Below are positions 16,591 through 25,064 of a DNA stretch of 64,000 nt, piece by piece (position 1 is the stretch's first letter; each line of letters begins with the position of its first letter). Source of the stretch: Ralstonia sp. UBA689 (GTDB lineage: Bacteria; Pseudomonadota; Gammaproteobacteria; Burkholderiales; Burkholderiaceae); the NCBI RefSeq assembly GCF_002298975.1, contig NZ_DBMV01000022.1, forward strand, positions 9,298-73,297, in the 5' to 3' direction. The notes below the pieces were generated by a model, which worked only from the letters and a program-made list of their open reading frames with translations, was not told the origin of the DNA and ran no database searches. Both the position numbers and the translations under genes were made by a program.

Positions 16591-17442
16591 TCAGAAGCAT
16601 TCGACGCTGCCGTGCACACCGGACAGGACGCCGATGCAATCGCGCTGCTTGACTGTGGCGGTGCTGGCGCGCCGGACCTTGACGGGCGTGCGTACCGGCA
16701 CGTTGACCATCTCCACCTTGGGGGCAGGCTCGGCTGCCGGGGTGCCCAACAGGGTGCCCTTGGTTGCGCCGCCGGTTGACACCGCGGCCACATCGACCTG
16801 ATTGCGCAGCACCAGCGACAGCGTGCCGACGCTGCGTGCGACATCGAGCTTCTCGGCCTGCTCGGGCGTGACTTCGAGCGTGACCGCGTTGACCACCTTG
16901 GGTTGGGTATCGTCGCGGCTGACCTGCTGCGCGACCGCCAGCACCAGGATCTTTTCGAGCACGATCTTGGAGATGCTGTTGCCGTTGTTGGCGGCCTTCG
17001 TGTCTTCATTGGTGTTGACGATCACGTCGACCCGGTTGCCTGGCAGGGCAAAGCCGGCCACGCCCACCACATCGTTCACGCGCACGGTGATGGCGCGTTT
17101 GCCTTCGCCGATGACCGCCGACAGGCCGCCCTTGGTGCCGAGCGGGGCGAGCTTGCTCTCCAGGATCGGTTCACCCGCCTGCAGGCTGGTGCGCACCACG
17201 CGCCCCTGCAGCGCCTTGATGTCGTCGAAGGTGCCGGGAGGCACGCTGCCCGACGGCCAGCTCACCGTCCGCAGTTGGTCGCTGCCCAGTGGTTGGCCAA
17301 GATCCATGTCGACGGTGGCCACCACGACCTGTTTGACCGAGCTGGACGACTGTTGGGCCAGCCACCGCGATGCGGAGATGACTGCCGCGATGCCGGCTGC
17401 AAGAGCGATAACCAGCATCAGGATTGCACGCGCGTTCTTCAT
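16591..17442 (-). CDS. rcpC: RcpC/CpaB, Flp pilus assembly protein
   Basis: A 283-residue protein with an N-terminal membrane anchor (AILMLVIALAAGIAAVISAS, about 6-25) and a periplasmic SAF domain (VVVATVDMDLGQPLGSDQLR onward to about 105) followed by the CpaB-type RcpC domain (GKRAITVRVNDVVGVAGFAL, PGNRVDVIVNTN, LEVTPEQAEKLDVAR). CpaB/RcpC proteins may bind peptidoglycan or stabilise the secretin. It precedes rcpA by 84 bp, as in most tad loci. Confidence 0.92.
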   Translation of the reverse strand: MKNARAILMLVIALAAGIAAVISASRWLAQQSSSSVKQVVVATVDMDLGQPLGSDQLRTVSWPSGSVPPGTFDDIKALQGRVVRTSLQAGEPILESKLAPLGTKGGLSAVIGEGKRAITVRVNDVVGVAGFALPGNRVDVIVNTNEDTKAANNGNSISKIVLEKILVLAVAQQVSRDDTQPKVVNAVTLEVTPEQAEKLDVARSVGTLSLVLRNQVDVAAVSTGGATKGTLLGTPAAEPAPKVEMVNVPVRTPVKVRRASTATVKQRDCIGVLSGVHGSVECF

Positions 17443-17491
17443 GATGAGTTCCCCCTACTGAGATCAATGACGCGGTTCGGATACGCAAGCG

Positions 17492-18958
17492 TCAGGTGGC
17501 GGCCGGTGTGTCCGGCTGCGCGCCCGTGTTTGCATTCGTGGGCTGGGTTGTCTTGACATCCACGTGTGCGCAGAAATAGCTTTGCCATGCCCGGCGCAAA
17601 GCGTCTTCGCTCACGTGGGGCTCATGCCCGTGATACTGGACAGCGGACGCCACCAGCCGCAGCAGGTCGCGCGGAATGCAGGCCAGAAGCGGCTTGCCGG
17701 CGGGGCCGTGCAAGGCTTCGAGCAGGTAGTCGAAGGCCGCATCTGCCTTTTGCAGGCCGAGTTCCTGCGCGGCACGCATGTAGACCTCGCGGTATTCGTT
17801 GACCGACAGCGGGCCGACATGGAGCTTGCTGCCGAGCCGGCGCAGGAAGGCGTCGTCGCCCAGGTCGCTCGGGTTCAGGTTGGTCGAGAAGATCGGCCAT
17901 ACGTCGAACGGCACCGAGAAGCGCACGCCATTGCGCAGCGAGTACATGTCCACGCGGCGGTCCAGCGGCACGATCCACCGGTTGAGCAGTTCGCTCACGC
18001 CCACCTGCTGGCGGCCGAGGTCATCCACGATGTAGATGCCGTTGTTGGCCTTCATGTGCGGCGGGGCCTGGTAGAAGCCGGTCGCATGGTCGTAGCGCAG
18101 CTCCAGCATTTCGAGCGTGAGTTCGCCGCCGGAGAGCACGGCCGGCCGGTGGCAGACCAGCCAGCGCCGGTCCAGCGGGCGTTGCGTCAGGGGGCTGTCA
18201 GTGCCGTCGTACAGTTCGTGCACCAGCGGATCGAAGATCTGGATGATCTCGCCGGCCACCGTCACGGCATGCGGCACGGGCACCGCGCCCGGCAGCAGGG
18301 TGCCCAGGTGCTGGGCCAGGTAGGTCTTGCCGCCGCCGGCCGGGCCGTACAGCATCACCGCCCGGCTGGTGTTGAGCGCGATGCCCACGTTGTCGAGCAA
18401 CTCCGACGGCATGACCAGGGCGCCGAACGCAGCCGTGACATCGGCCTTGGAAATCGACGCGAGTTGGATGGAATGCTGCTGCACGGCCTCCACATAGGCT
18501 GCCAGCGTGACAGGTGCGGCGCCCACGTAGCTGCAGCGGGCGGTGAACTCTGCGGCACGCGCATAGCCGGCATCCGTCAGCCCGAAGCGCACGTCCAGAT
18601 CGTTGGAGCCGCGGTGGGCGACTTCCAGCAGGCGCTCGCGCACCGCGTAGGCGGCCACCTCGTTGATGACCATGGCCGGCAGCTTGAGCGTGTCCATCAG
18701 CATGACCAGCGTGGCGCTGCGGTGCAGGTAGGCCACTTTCAGCAGCAGCCCCAGCAGCAGTGAGATGTCCAGGCCGGTCTCGGCAACGGTGCGCGGCAGC
18801 GCATGCCAGGGCGGCACCGGTTTCTTCTCGGCTACGCTTTCCCCAGCAGACGGCACGGGCTCAAGCATGTGCGTCACGTGCCCGATGTCTTTGTGCTCGA
18901 TCATTTCGTCCAGGATCATGTTCGTCACCGTTTGTCTGTGTGGAGTGGGGGTGTGCAT
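17492..18958 (-). CDS. AAA+ ATPase encoded inside the tad operon
   Basis: A 488-residue AAA+ protein with Walker A GPAGGGKT at residues 205-212, a Walker B-like NGIYIVDDLGR, and a sensor-1-like PIFSTNLNP. An N-terminal region of about 190 residues contains a winged-helix-like part (GLLLKVAYLHRSATLVMLMD; FGLTDAGYARAAEFT). No DNA-binding repeat or protease domain was recognised. It is not one of the canonical Tad components, yet it sits between tadV and rcpC with gaps of 8 and 49 bp. The ATG at 18958 follows GGTGAG; a GTG at 18970 overlapping the tadV stop is the alternative. Job unknown: remodelling or regulation of pilus parts is inference. Confidence 0.82.
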   Translation of the reverse strand: MHTPTPHRQTVTNMILDEMIEHKDIGHVTHMLEPVPSAGESVAEKKPVPPWHALPRTVAETGLDISLLLGLLLKVAYLHRSATLVMLMDTLKLPAMVINEVAAYAVRERLLEVAHRGSNDLDVRFGLTDAGYARAAEFTARCSYVGAAPVTLAAYVEAVQQHSIQLASISKADVTAAFGALVMPSELLDNVGIALNTSRAVMLYGPAGGGKTYLAQHLGTLLPGAVPVPHAVTVAGEIIQIFDPLVHELYDGTDSPLTQRPLDRRWLVCHRPAVLSGGELTLEMLELRYDHATGFYQAPPHMKANNGIYIVDDLGRQQVGVSELLNRWIVPLDRRVDMYSLRNGVRFSVPFDVWPIFSTNLNPSDLGDDAFLRRLGSKLHVGPLSVNEYREVYMRAAQELGLQKADAAFDYLLEALHGPAGKPLLACIPRDLLRLVASAVQYHGHEPHVSEDALRRAWQSYFCAHVDVKTTQPTNANTGAQPDTPAAT

Positions 18959-18966
18959 GACCTTGC

Positions 18967-19515
18967 TCACCAGGCGGAAGCCAGCAGCATGGTGATCGTG
19001 CCCGCGGCAATCGCCACCCCGTAGGGCAAGCTGCCGACCGACCACGACGCGTCCACGCCTGGCTTGGGCGGTTGCGCATCACGGCTGACTTGTCCCTGCG
19101 TCAGCAGAATGCTGGCCAGGTTGCGGCGCAGTTGGACCATGCGCTTGCGCCGCACGGTAATCGCCAACGCCCACACGCCGCCGATCACGAATGTGGCCAG
19201 GGCGATCTGCAGGGCCATCGACGCGCCCAGCCAGGCGCCGACGGCGGCCATCAGCTTCACGTCGCCAGCGGCCATGCCGCGCACCAGGTAGAAGGGCAGG
19301 ACGATGGCGAGCCCGGCGACCCAGCCGGTCGCCCAGTCGGCTGCACCGTGCCCGAGCCCGTGGACGGCAATCTGCAAGGGCAGTGCCGCCAGCCAGGCGC
19401 CGAAGGTCAGCCAGTTGGGTATGCGGCGCTCGTGCAGGTCAATGGCCGCCGCGGTCAGCACCATCCCCATCGAGGCGGGGGCGATCATTGGCGAGAGCAG
19501 GGTAGCGGCGTTCAT
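18967..19515 (-). CDS. tadV: TadV/CpaA prepilin peptidase
   Basis: A 182-residue inner-membrane aspartyl protease of the A24 family, which cleaves Flp prepilin and the TadE/F pseudopilins. Both catalytic aspartates are present: Asp26 in AAAIDLHERRIPNW and Asp85 in GMAAGDVKLMAA (the GxGD-type motif, here AAGD). Five or six hydrophobic helices are visible. It lacks the N-terminal methylase domain of PilD, as expected for TadV. Located between the pilin genes and the AAA+ ATPase gene, whose start it nearly overlaps. Confidence 0.92.
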   Translation of the reverse strand: MNAATLLSPMIAPASMGMVLTAAAIDLHERRIPNWLTFGAWLAALPLQIAVHGLGHGAADWATGWVAGLAIVLPFYLVRGMAAGDVKLMAAVGAWLGASMALQIALATFVIGGVWALAITVRRKRMVQLRRNLASILLTQGQVSRDAQPPKPGVDASWSVGSLPYGVAIAAGTITMLLASAW

Positions 19516-19597
19516 GGTGTCCTCGTGCGCGTTTGCCGGGTCAGCTCGGCAAGTTCGGAATTCTTAGGCGTTCATCGGTGTTCAGCAGGCGGTGTCA

Positions 19598-19768
19598 TCA
19601 AGGGATGGCAGCGGCAATCATCTGGTAGAGGGAGCTCACGCTGCTGCCCACCGCAGCGACCGACGCGATGATGACCATGGCGATCAGCGCGCCCAGCAGG
19701 GCGTACTCGATTGACGTCACCCCCTGTTCGCCGCGCAGCAGCTTGGTCTGATCCATTGGTCGCTTCAT
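19598..19768 (-). CDS. flp3: Flp-family pilin, divergent third copy
   Basis: A 56-residue Flp pilin. The processing motif GVTSIEYALLGALIAMVIIAS fits the TadV consensus (cleavage after Gly, Glu-Tyr at positions 5-6 of the mature chain). It differs from the two upstream copies in both leader (MKRPMDQTKLLRGEQ) and C-terminus (SSLYQMIAAAIP instead of STVFSYIATELG). The start at 19768 has GGAG seven bases upstream; an alternative internal Met lies four residues later. The gene sits 149 bp after flp2 and 82 bp before tadV. Confidence 0.9.
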   Translation of the reverse strand: MKRPMDQTKLLRGEQGVTSIEYALLGALIAMVIIASVAAVGSSVSSLYQMIAAAIP

Positions 19769-19917
19769 GTCAGTCTCCAGCGATGTTCTGTAAATCCCCG
19801 CGAAGCGCCGTTGTGCAGTGCTTCGCGGGGCCCTCCTGCGCGTGATGTCGTCACAGGACACGTGAGGGCTCCTGTGCGCACCCGCTTCCCCGTTGTTATT
19901 CGACTTCATCGGACTGG

Positions 19918-20091
19918 TTATCCAAGCTCAGTGGCGATGTAGCTGAACACCGTGCTCAGGTTGGTGCCGACCGCCTGAACTGAGGCGATGATGACGACGG
20001 CAATCAGTGCCGCGATCAGGCCGTACTCAATGGCGGTGACGCCCTGCTCGTCGCGCAGGAGCAGGGCAAGTGCGTTGTTGGTCAGTTCCAT
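19918..20091 (-). CDS. flp2: Flp-family pilin, second copy
   Basis: A 57-residue Flp pilin with the motif DEQG/VTAIEYGLIAALIAVVI and C-terminus NLSTVFSYIATELG, nearly identical to flp1 over the mature part (differences include AVGT versus AVGK). AAGGAG precedes the ATG by six bases. Both flp1 and flp2 are the likely major pilin subunits. The gaps around it (173 bp upstream, 149 bp downstream) are large for an operon and could hold processing sites or extra promoters. Confidence 0.93.
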   Translation of the reverse strand: MELTNNALALLLRDEQGVTAIEYGLIAALIAVVIIASVQAVGTNLSTVFSYIATELG

Positions 20092-20264
20092 CTCAATCTC
20101 CTTCATGTGCAGAGGGACGGCGTGTTGCCGAGTCAGCAACGCCGGCAAGCGGTGGGTGGAGTGCGTGGACTGCCGACCTCCTGGCAGCCCACGCCTGCTC
20201 CGCACGCCGTCGCTGCGTGGCGACCCCGATACCGATACGCGGCGCAATCGACCCGTGCCGCTGG

Positions 20265-20438
20265 TCAGCCGAGTTCCGTCGCGATGTAGCTGAATACGGT
20301 GCTCAGGTTTTTGCCCACGGCATTGACCGAGGCGATGATCACGACAGCGATCAGGGCGGCGATCAGCCCGTATTCGATGGCGGTCACGCCATCTTCATCA
20401 CGAACGAATTGCTTGAGAGTGGTAGTCAGGCGGTCCAT
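20265..20438 (-). CDS. flp1: Flp-family pilin, first copy (likely major pilin)
   Basis: A 57-residue Flp prepilin: short charged leader (MDRLTTTLKQFVRDEDG), cleavage after Gly, mature VTAIEYGLIAALIAVVIIAS... ending NLSTVFSYIATELG. AAGGAG lies six bases before the ATG at 20438. It is the first gene of the minus-strand tad operon, so the main tad promoter should lie in the 1031-bp gap to its right; no unambiguous -35/-10 or -24/-12 pair was found there. Confidence 0.93.
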   Translation of the reverse strand: MDRLTTTLKQFVRDEDGVTAIEYGLIAALIAVVIIASVNAVGKNLSTVFSYIATELG

Positions 20439-21469
20439 GACAATCTCCTTCACTGAATTAAAAAAGGTACTGCTGTGAAAAGGCTCGATGAGGGAGCGCA
20501 TGTCGGCGGCGCACAGATGGCGCAGGCATGGAACGGCCAGCAGCCTCCGTTGTTGCCGGGCACCCGCTCGCGGTGGATCTGCAGCAGACGCGCAGTCCGT
20601 TCTTGCGTGTGCCGGGCCGAGCGTGCCAGCGTGCCGGGCCTGCCTGCACGCAGCAGAGACACACGCGAGGCGCACCATGCGGTGACGCGGCTTGCGTGGT
20701 TCTGTGCGGACGATGTGAGCACGGCATTGGTAGACATTGGCTCGGGTCCCTTGGTCGGTTTCAGCGTGAGTACTTGAGCGTTCGTTCTGCCCTCCCGTCG
20801 CCTTTGACTCTGCTGCTCCCCTCGCTGATCGAAGGTGGCGGGTGTTGCGAGCGGGGATAGGCAAAAGGCGGGCCACCTCTATGTCGATCTAGATGCGACA
20901 AGGGTTTGCGGGCGATTGTTGGGTGCCTGGCGGAAGCGGCGAGGGCGGCCAGAAGGGTTCCGCCTGGGTGCCGTTGCCGGGTGGAAACGCGCGCCGTGGC
21001 ACGCGCATTTGGATGAGGCGCCATAGGGATGAGGCGGTCCGGACGCGCCCTCATTCGAACGGCCAGAGGGGTGTTAGCGTGGTGGACGGTGGTAATCCAC
21101 CACCGGATTGGCTTGGGCCCCACATGGGTGGGTTCAACGAGGGTGTGGGCCGGTCCCCCCATTGCAGACGCGACGTTTCCGGCTGGAAACGCGGGTGGCG
21201 CCCCTTGCGAGGTCACCTTCGTCGTCATGCACGTCAACGCCGCACAGATGGCTGGTCCGCAGGTGCATGGCGCGCGATTCAGCGCTGAAACGTTGAGGCT
21301 CAATTGGCTGTTCGCAAGCCGCCAACACCCGCGCCACGCGGGCCTCCTGCCTTGCCTTATCCAACCCGGCGAACAAGACTGATTTCAAACCTGTTCAGTA
21401 GAACCCGCCCGGCATCGCGCACGCTTCATGACATGCGCGGCGCCCCGGGGAACGCGGCGAGGAGAAGGC
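20439..21469. other. Gene-free region between flp1 and the GT87 genes, with inverted repeats
   Basis: A 1031-bp divergent intergenic region. Next to flp1 (20439-20760) it holds the pilin leader and presumably the promoter. From about 20880 to 21300 it is rich in inverted repeats: a 25-bp palindrome at 21079-21103 (GTGGTGGA/TCCACCAC) and a hairpin at 21174-21191 (CGTTTCC/GGAAACG). On the minus strand GTTTCCAGCC and further on ACCCTCGT occur in the same order as in the structured element near 7.6 kb. The open frames here on either strand have unlikely composition and were not called as genes. Confidence 0.6.
21079..21103. promoter_or_regulatory. 25-bp perfect-arm palindrome, operator-like or RNA hairpin
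   Basis: GTGGTGGA (21079-21086), a 9-bp centre that itself contains GGTGG, and TCCACCAC (21096-21103). It lies in the long divergent gap between the flp pilins and the glycosyltransferase genes, so it could be a regulator site or part of a transcribed hairpin. Confidence 0.4.
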
Positions 21470-22714
21470 ATGAACCAGAAGTCTGTGCGCCTGCCGGCCA
21501 AGAGCGATGCGCTGGCGCATGCGGGTGTCGCTGAAGGCTGGCTCGATCTCGATCGGGTCCGCGTGTACAGCGCTGCCCTGCTGGTGCTGTTTGCCGCGCT
21601 GCTCATCACGTGGGGATGGGTCAGCAAGGGTTTTTCCGACGCGACCATCTCCCGGCCCGGTTCGGACTTCTCCGTGTTCTGGGGTGCTTCGCATCTCGCC
21701 CTGACCTTGGGCCCGCTGCATGCCTATGACGTCGGCCAGTTGACTGCCGTCATCGCCCAGTACGGCACCCTGGGCAAGGACAGCACCGTTGTGTTGCCCT
21801 GGCTCTATCCGCCCACGTTCCTGCTGATGGTGTTGCCGCTCTCCTTGCTGCCGCTGGCGCAGAGCTATCTGCTGTTCCTGCTGGCAACGGGGGCGATCTA
21901 TCTGAAGTCGGTTGCGGCGCTGCTGGGCACCGGTGCCTTCTGGCGCCGGGGGCTCTGGCTACCGGTGATCGCTTCGCCCGCCACCATCATCGCGGCCGTG
22001 ATGGGACAGAACTCGCTGCTGACGGCAGGCCTGGCGGCATTTGCTGTGTACTGGGTCGAGAAACGGCCCGTGCTGGCCGGCGTGCTCATCGGCATGCTGG
22101 CCATCAAGCCGCAGCTTGCGATGCTGTTTCCGCTGGCGTTGGTCGCAGCGCGCGCATGGAAGACGTTTGCGAGCGCCGCGTTGACGGCGGCGCTGTTTGC
22201 CGCCACCAGCGTGGCGGTGTGCGGTTGGGAGACCGTGCCGGCCTTCCTGGAAAACGCGCAGTGGGCGCGGACGCACTACATGGAAGGTGGCGTTATCGCG
22301 TGGTATGGCATGCCGACGCCGCTGGCGGCGGCGCGCCTGGGTGGCGTGGGCATCGCCAGTGCTTATGCTGTGCAGGCCCTGGTGGCGTTGGGCGGTGTGG
22401 CCGCGCTGGTCTATGTCTGGCATCGCACGCCCGATTTCGGTTTGCGTGCGGGGGCGCTGGTGATCACCACCATGCTGGCGACGCCTTATCTGCGTGACTA
22501 TGAACTGACCTGGCTTGGCGTTGCCATTGCCGGCGTGGTGGGCGACGGCATCCGCCATGGCCTGTCACGCGGAGAGCGCATGCTGCTCGTGCTGGCGTGG
22601 CTGCTGCCGCTCTTCGAGCATGCCAATCCGTTCCTCAAGCTGCCGCAGTTCGGGCCGCTGATCTTGATGGCCATGCTGCTGCTGATCTTGCGGCGCGTGG
22701 CTGGCCGGACGTGA
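21470..22714 (+). CDS. GT87-family (DUF2029) membrane glycosyltransferase 1
   Basis: A 414-residue polytopic protein with about ten membrane helices, of the GT-C fold family GT87 (PimE-like), whose known members transfer mannose from polyprenyl-phosphate mannose on the outer face of the membrane. The first-loop acidic motif of GT-C enzymes is SDFSVFWGA with Asp66; further family landmarks are YPPTFLL, GQNSLL and IKPQLAMLFP. GGAGAAGG precedes the ATG at 21470; an earlier in-frame ATG at 21428 was rejected. First of four paralogues in this segment; the next gene starts 9 bp on. Donor and acceptor are unknown. Confidence 0.87.
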   Translation: MNQKSVRLPAKSDALAHAGVAEGWLDLDRVRVYSAALLVLFAALLITWGWVSKGFSDATISRPGSDFSVFWGASHLALTLGPLHAYDVGQLTAVIAQYGTLGKDSTVVLPWLYPPTFLLMVLPLSLLPLAQSYLLFLLATGAIYLKSVAALLGTGAFWRRGLWLPVIASPATIIAAVMGQNSLLTAGLAAFAVYWVEKRPVLAGVLIGMLAIKPQLAMLFPLALVAARAWKTFASAALTAALFAATSVAVCGWETVPAFLENAQWARTHYMEGGVIAWYGMPTPLAAARLGGVGIASAYAVQALVALGGVAALVYVWHRTPDFGLRAGALVITTMLATPYLRDYELTWLGVAIAGVVGDGIRHGLSRGERMLLVLAWLLPLFEHANPFLKLPQFGPLILMAMLLLILRRVAGRT

Positions 22715-22723
22715 GCGCGCATC

Positions 22724-23944
22724 ATGGCTGCCGCTGAGATCACACGAGATCCACTTCGCGTTGCCGCCGGGCACTGGCTCGACCGCGAGCGCGTGCGCGT
22801 GTACTCCATCGTGGCGCTGGTCTGCTACGCCGCGTATTTCGGCATCTGGTGCGTGCGTGCCGATGTGCTGAAGGTGGACGGCGTGTTCCCGCTGGGCGGC
22901 GACTTTGTCGTGTTCTGGAGCGCCGCGCAACTGACGCTGCAGGGCACGCCGCTGGGCGTGTACGACTTCGCCACGCTGCACGCGCTGGAAGTGGCGACCG
23001 TGCCATTGATCGCCACCAACCACGCCATCCTGCCGTGGTTCTACCCGCCCACCTTCCTGCTGTTCGTCCTGCCGTTCGGCCTGTTGCCGTATTGGCTGGC
23101 GGTGCCGGTGTTCTTTGGCGTGAGCGCCGGCGCCTTTCTCTCGGTTGTGCGGCGCATCGTGCCGTGGCGCGAGGCGTGGCTGCCGTGCGTGGCATTCCCC
23201 GGTATTGCCGTGGTACTGGCGACCGGCCAGAACGCGCTGCTGCTGGCGGCGTGCGCGGGGCTGGCGCTGACGAAGCTGCAGTCGCGCCCGGTGGTGGCGG
23301 GCATGCTGCTGGCGCTCCTGACGCTCAAGCCGCAACTGGCCCTGATGGTGCCGGTGGCGCTGGTCTGCGCAAGGGCGTGGAAGACCTTGGCGGCGATGGC
23401 GTTGACCACGCTCGGCCTGACTGCCGTTGCGCTGGGTGCGTTCGGCGTGCAGTCGTTCACGGCCTTCCTGCACAACGCGGGGTTCGCGCGGTCGGTGGTG
23501 GAATCCGGCGCGGTCATCCTCGCGCGCATGCCGACGGTGTTCGCCCTGGTGAAGATGCTGCACGGCGGCGTGGTGCCGGCCTATGTGCTGCATCTGGCCG
23601 TGGCCGTGGTGGCCGCCGGCGTGGTGGTCTATGCCTGGCGCCGCCCCTGCGCGTTCGCGCTGCAGGCCAGCGCCTTGATCGTCGCCACGCTGCTCGCCAG
23701 CGCTTATCTGTACGACTACGACCTGGCGTTTCTCGGCTTGGCAATCGCCTGGTTTGGCACGTATGCCTGGCGCCAGGGCTGGCTGCCCGGAGAGCGCGAA
23801 CTGTTGGTCCTGCTTTGGCTGCTGCCACTCGCCGGGATGCTGTTGATCGAATCGATCGGCTTCCAGTTGATGCCGATCATCCTGCTGCTGGCACTCGCGC
23901 AGATCGCGCGCCGCATTCATCTTGAGCGCGCAAGCAACACATAA
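22724..23944 (+). CDS. GT87-family (DUF2029) membrane glycosyltransferase 2
   Basis: A 406-residue paralogue of the preceding gene with the same landmarks: GDFVVFWSA with Asp60, YPPTFLLFVLPF, TGQNALLLAAC and LKPQLALMVP, and about ten hydrophobic helices. The shared DRERVRVYS-like segment before the first helix (DLDRVRVYS in paralogue 1) shows the two arose by duplication. No strong ribosome site is visible before the ATG at 22724, suggesting translational coupling to the upstream stop 9 bp away. Its product should act in the same glycolipid or glycan pathway. Confidence 0.86.
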   Translation: MAAAEITRDPLRVAAGHWLDRERVRVYSIVALVCYAAYFGIWCVRADVLKVDGVFPLGGDFVVFWSAAQLTLQGTPLGVYDFATLHALEVATVPLIATNHAILPWFYPPTFLLFVLPFGLLPYWLAVPVFFGVSAGAFLSVVRRIVPWREAWLPCVAFPGIAVVLATGQNALLLAACAGLALTKLQSRPVVAGMLLALLTLKPQLALMVPVALVCARAWKTLAAMALTTLGLTAVALGAFGVQSFTAFLHNAGFARSVVESGAVILARMPTVFALVKMLHGGVVPAYVLHLAVAVVAAGVVVYAWRRPCAFALQASALIVATLLASAYLYDYDLAFLGLAIAWFGTYAWRQGWLPGERELLVLLWLLPLAGMLLIESIGFQLMPIILLLALAQIARRIHLERASNT

Positions 23945-23985
23945 AAGGAACCGTGGGCGCACGCGCCGCGGACGGGGAGGAAATG

Positions 23986-24999
23986 ATGACGGAATACAAG
24001 AGAACGCAACTGCTTTCGCTGGTCGTGCCGTTCTACAACGAAAGCAAGGCTCTGCACGCATTCTTTGCGCGCGTCGTGCCCATCCTGGAAGCCATCGAGT
24101 CGATGCAGTTTGAGATCGTGTGCGTGAACGACGGCAGCACCGACGACACCTTGGCGCAACTGATCAAGGTCTCGCACAGCGACGAGCGCGTGCGGGTGAT
24201 CGACCTGACGCGCAACTTCGGCAAGGAGGCCGCGCTCACGGCTGGCATTGACGAGGCGTTCGGTGATGCCGTCATCCCGATCGACGCGGATCTGCAAGAC
24301 CCGCCGGAGTTGATTCCCACGATGGTTGCGCATTGGAAGCGGGGGGCAGAGGTGGTGCTGGCCCAGCGCACCAGTCGCGCTTGTGATTCGTTCCTCAAGC
24401 GCGTTACGGCGAAGGCGTACTACCGTGTGCACAACAAGCTGTCCGACCTGAAACTGCCCGAGAACGTGGGTGACTTCCGCCTCATGGACCGGGCCGTAGT
24501 CAACGCGCTCAAGCAGTTGCCCGAGCGGCACCGCTTCATGAAGGGCCTGTTTGCCTGGGTGGGCTACAGCACGGTCATCGTGCCGTATGAGCGCGAACCG
24601 CGCAGCGCCGGTACCTCCAAGTTCTCTGGGTGGCGCCTGTGGAATTTCGCGCTCGAGGGCATCACCAGCTTCAGCACGCTGCCGCTGCGCAGTTGGACGT
24701 ACCTGGGCGTGGCCATCGCCAGCCTGGCGTTCTGCTATGGCAGCTTCATCGTTGCACGCACCTTGATCCTGGGTGTGGATGTGCCGGGCTATGCCTCTGT
24801 GCTGTCGCTGCTGCTGTTCTTTGGCGGCTTGCAGCTCATCGGCCTGGGCGTGGTCGGCGAGTACATCGGCCGCATCTACGACGAGGCCAAGGGGCGGCCG
24901 ATCTATCTTGTAAAGCGCCGCTATCAGGAGCGGCGCGTGCGCAGTCGGGTGTCGGGTGAGCGGCGGGTCATTCCGCTGGTCAGGGGGCAGCGCGGTTAG
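23986..24999 (+). CDS. GtrB/Dpm1-like polyprenyl-phosphate glycosyltransferase (GT2)
   Basis: A 337-residue GT2 enzyme that makes a polyprenyl-phosphate sugar at the cytoplasmic face. The GT-A fold is marked by LSLVVPFYNES, VNDGSTDDTL and the DXD-type metal site at Asp100-Ala-Asp102 (IPIDADLQDPPE). GtrB-type C-terminal membrane helices follow (LGVAIASLAFCYGSF, LSLLLFFGGLQLIGLGVVGE) and the typical EYIGRIYDEAKGRPIY ending. GGAGG five bases before the ATG at 23986 favours it over ATG 23983. Lying between GT87 genes, it is the natural source of their lipid-linked donor; GtrA at 3.7 kb may flip the product (inference). Confidence 0.92.
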   Translation: MTEYKRTQLLSLVVPFYNESKALHAFFARVVPILEAIESMQFEIVCVNDGSTDDTLAQLIKVSHSDERVRVIDLTRNFGKEAALTAGIDEAFGDAVIPIDADLQDPPELIPTMVAHWKRGAEVVLAQRTSRACDSFLKRVTAKAYYRVHNKLSDLKLPENVGDFRLMDRAVVNALKQLPERHRFMKGLFAWVGYSTVIVPYEREPRSAGTSKFSGWRLWNFALEGITSFSTLPLRSWTYLGVAIASLAFCYGSFIVARTLILGVDVPGYASVLSLLLFFGGLQLIGLGVVGEYIGRIYDEAKGRPIYLVKRRYQERRVRSRVSGERRVIPLVRGQRG

Positions 25000-25064
25000 C
25001 GGCGTTGCGTGACGTGCATGGCCTGCGCCCGCGTATGCGGGATGGATGAAAGGGGAGGGGAGCC

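Noticed and set aside
20997..21013. TGGCACG followed by TTTGG, resembling a sigma-54 -24/-12 promoter
   Set aside because: The invariant GC of the -12 element is missing at the required spacing.
20761..21303. 180-codon minus-strand frame upstream of flp1
   Set aside because: Proline/arginine-rich translation that follows the inverted repeats, and no ribosome site. More likely non-coding structured DNA, though a phage-type small protein cannot be fully excluded.
22565..24061. Long minus-strand frame opposite the GT87 and gtrB genes
   Set aside because: Gln/His/Arg-rich antisense translation without motifs, covering genes with clear families.
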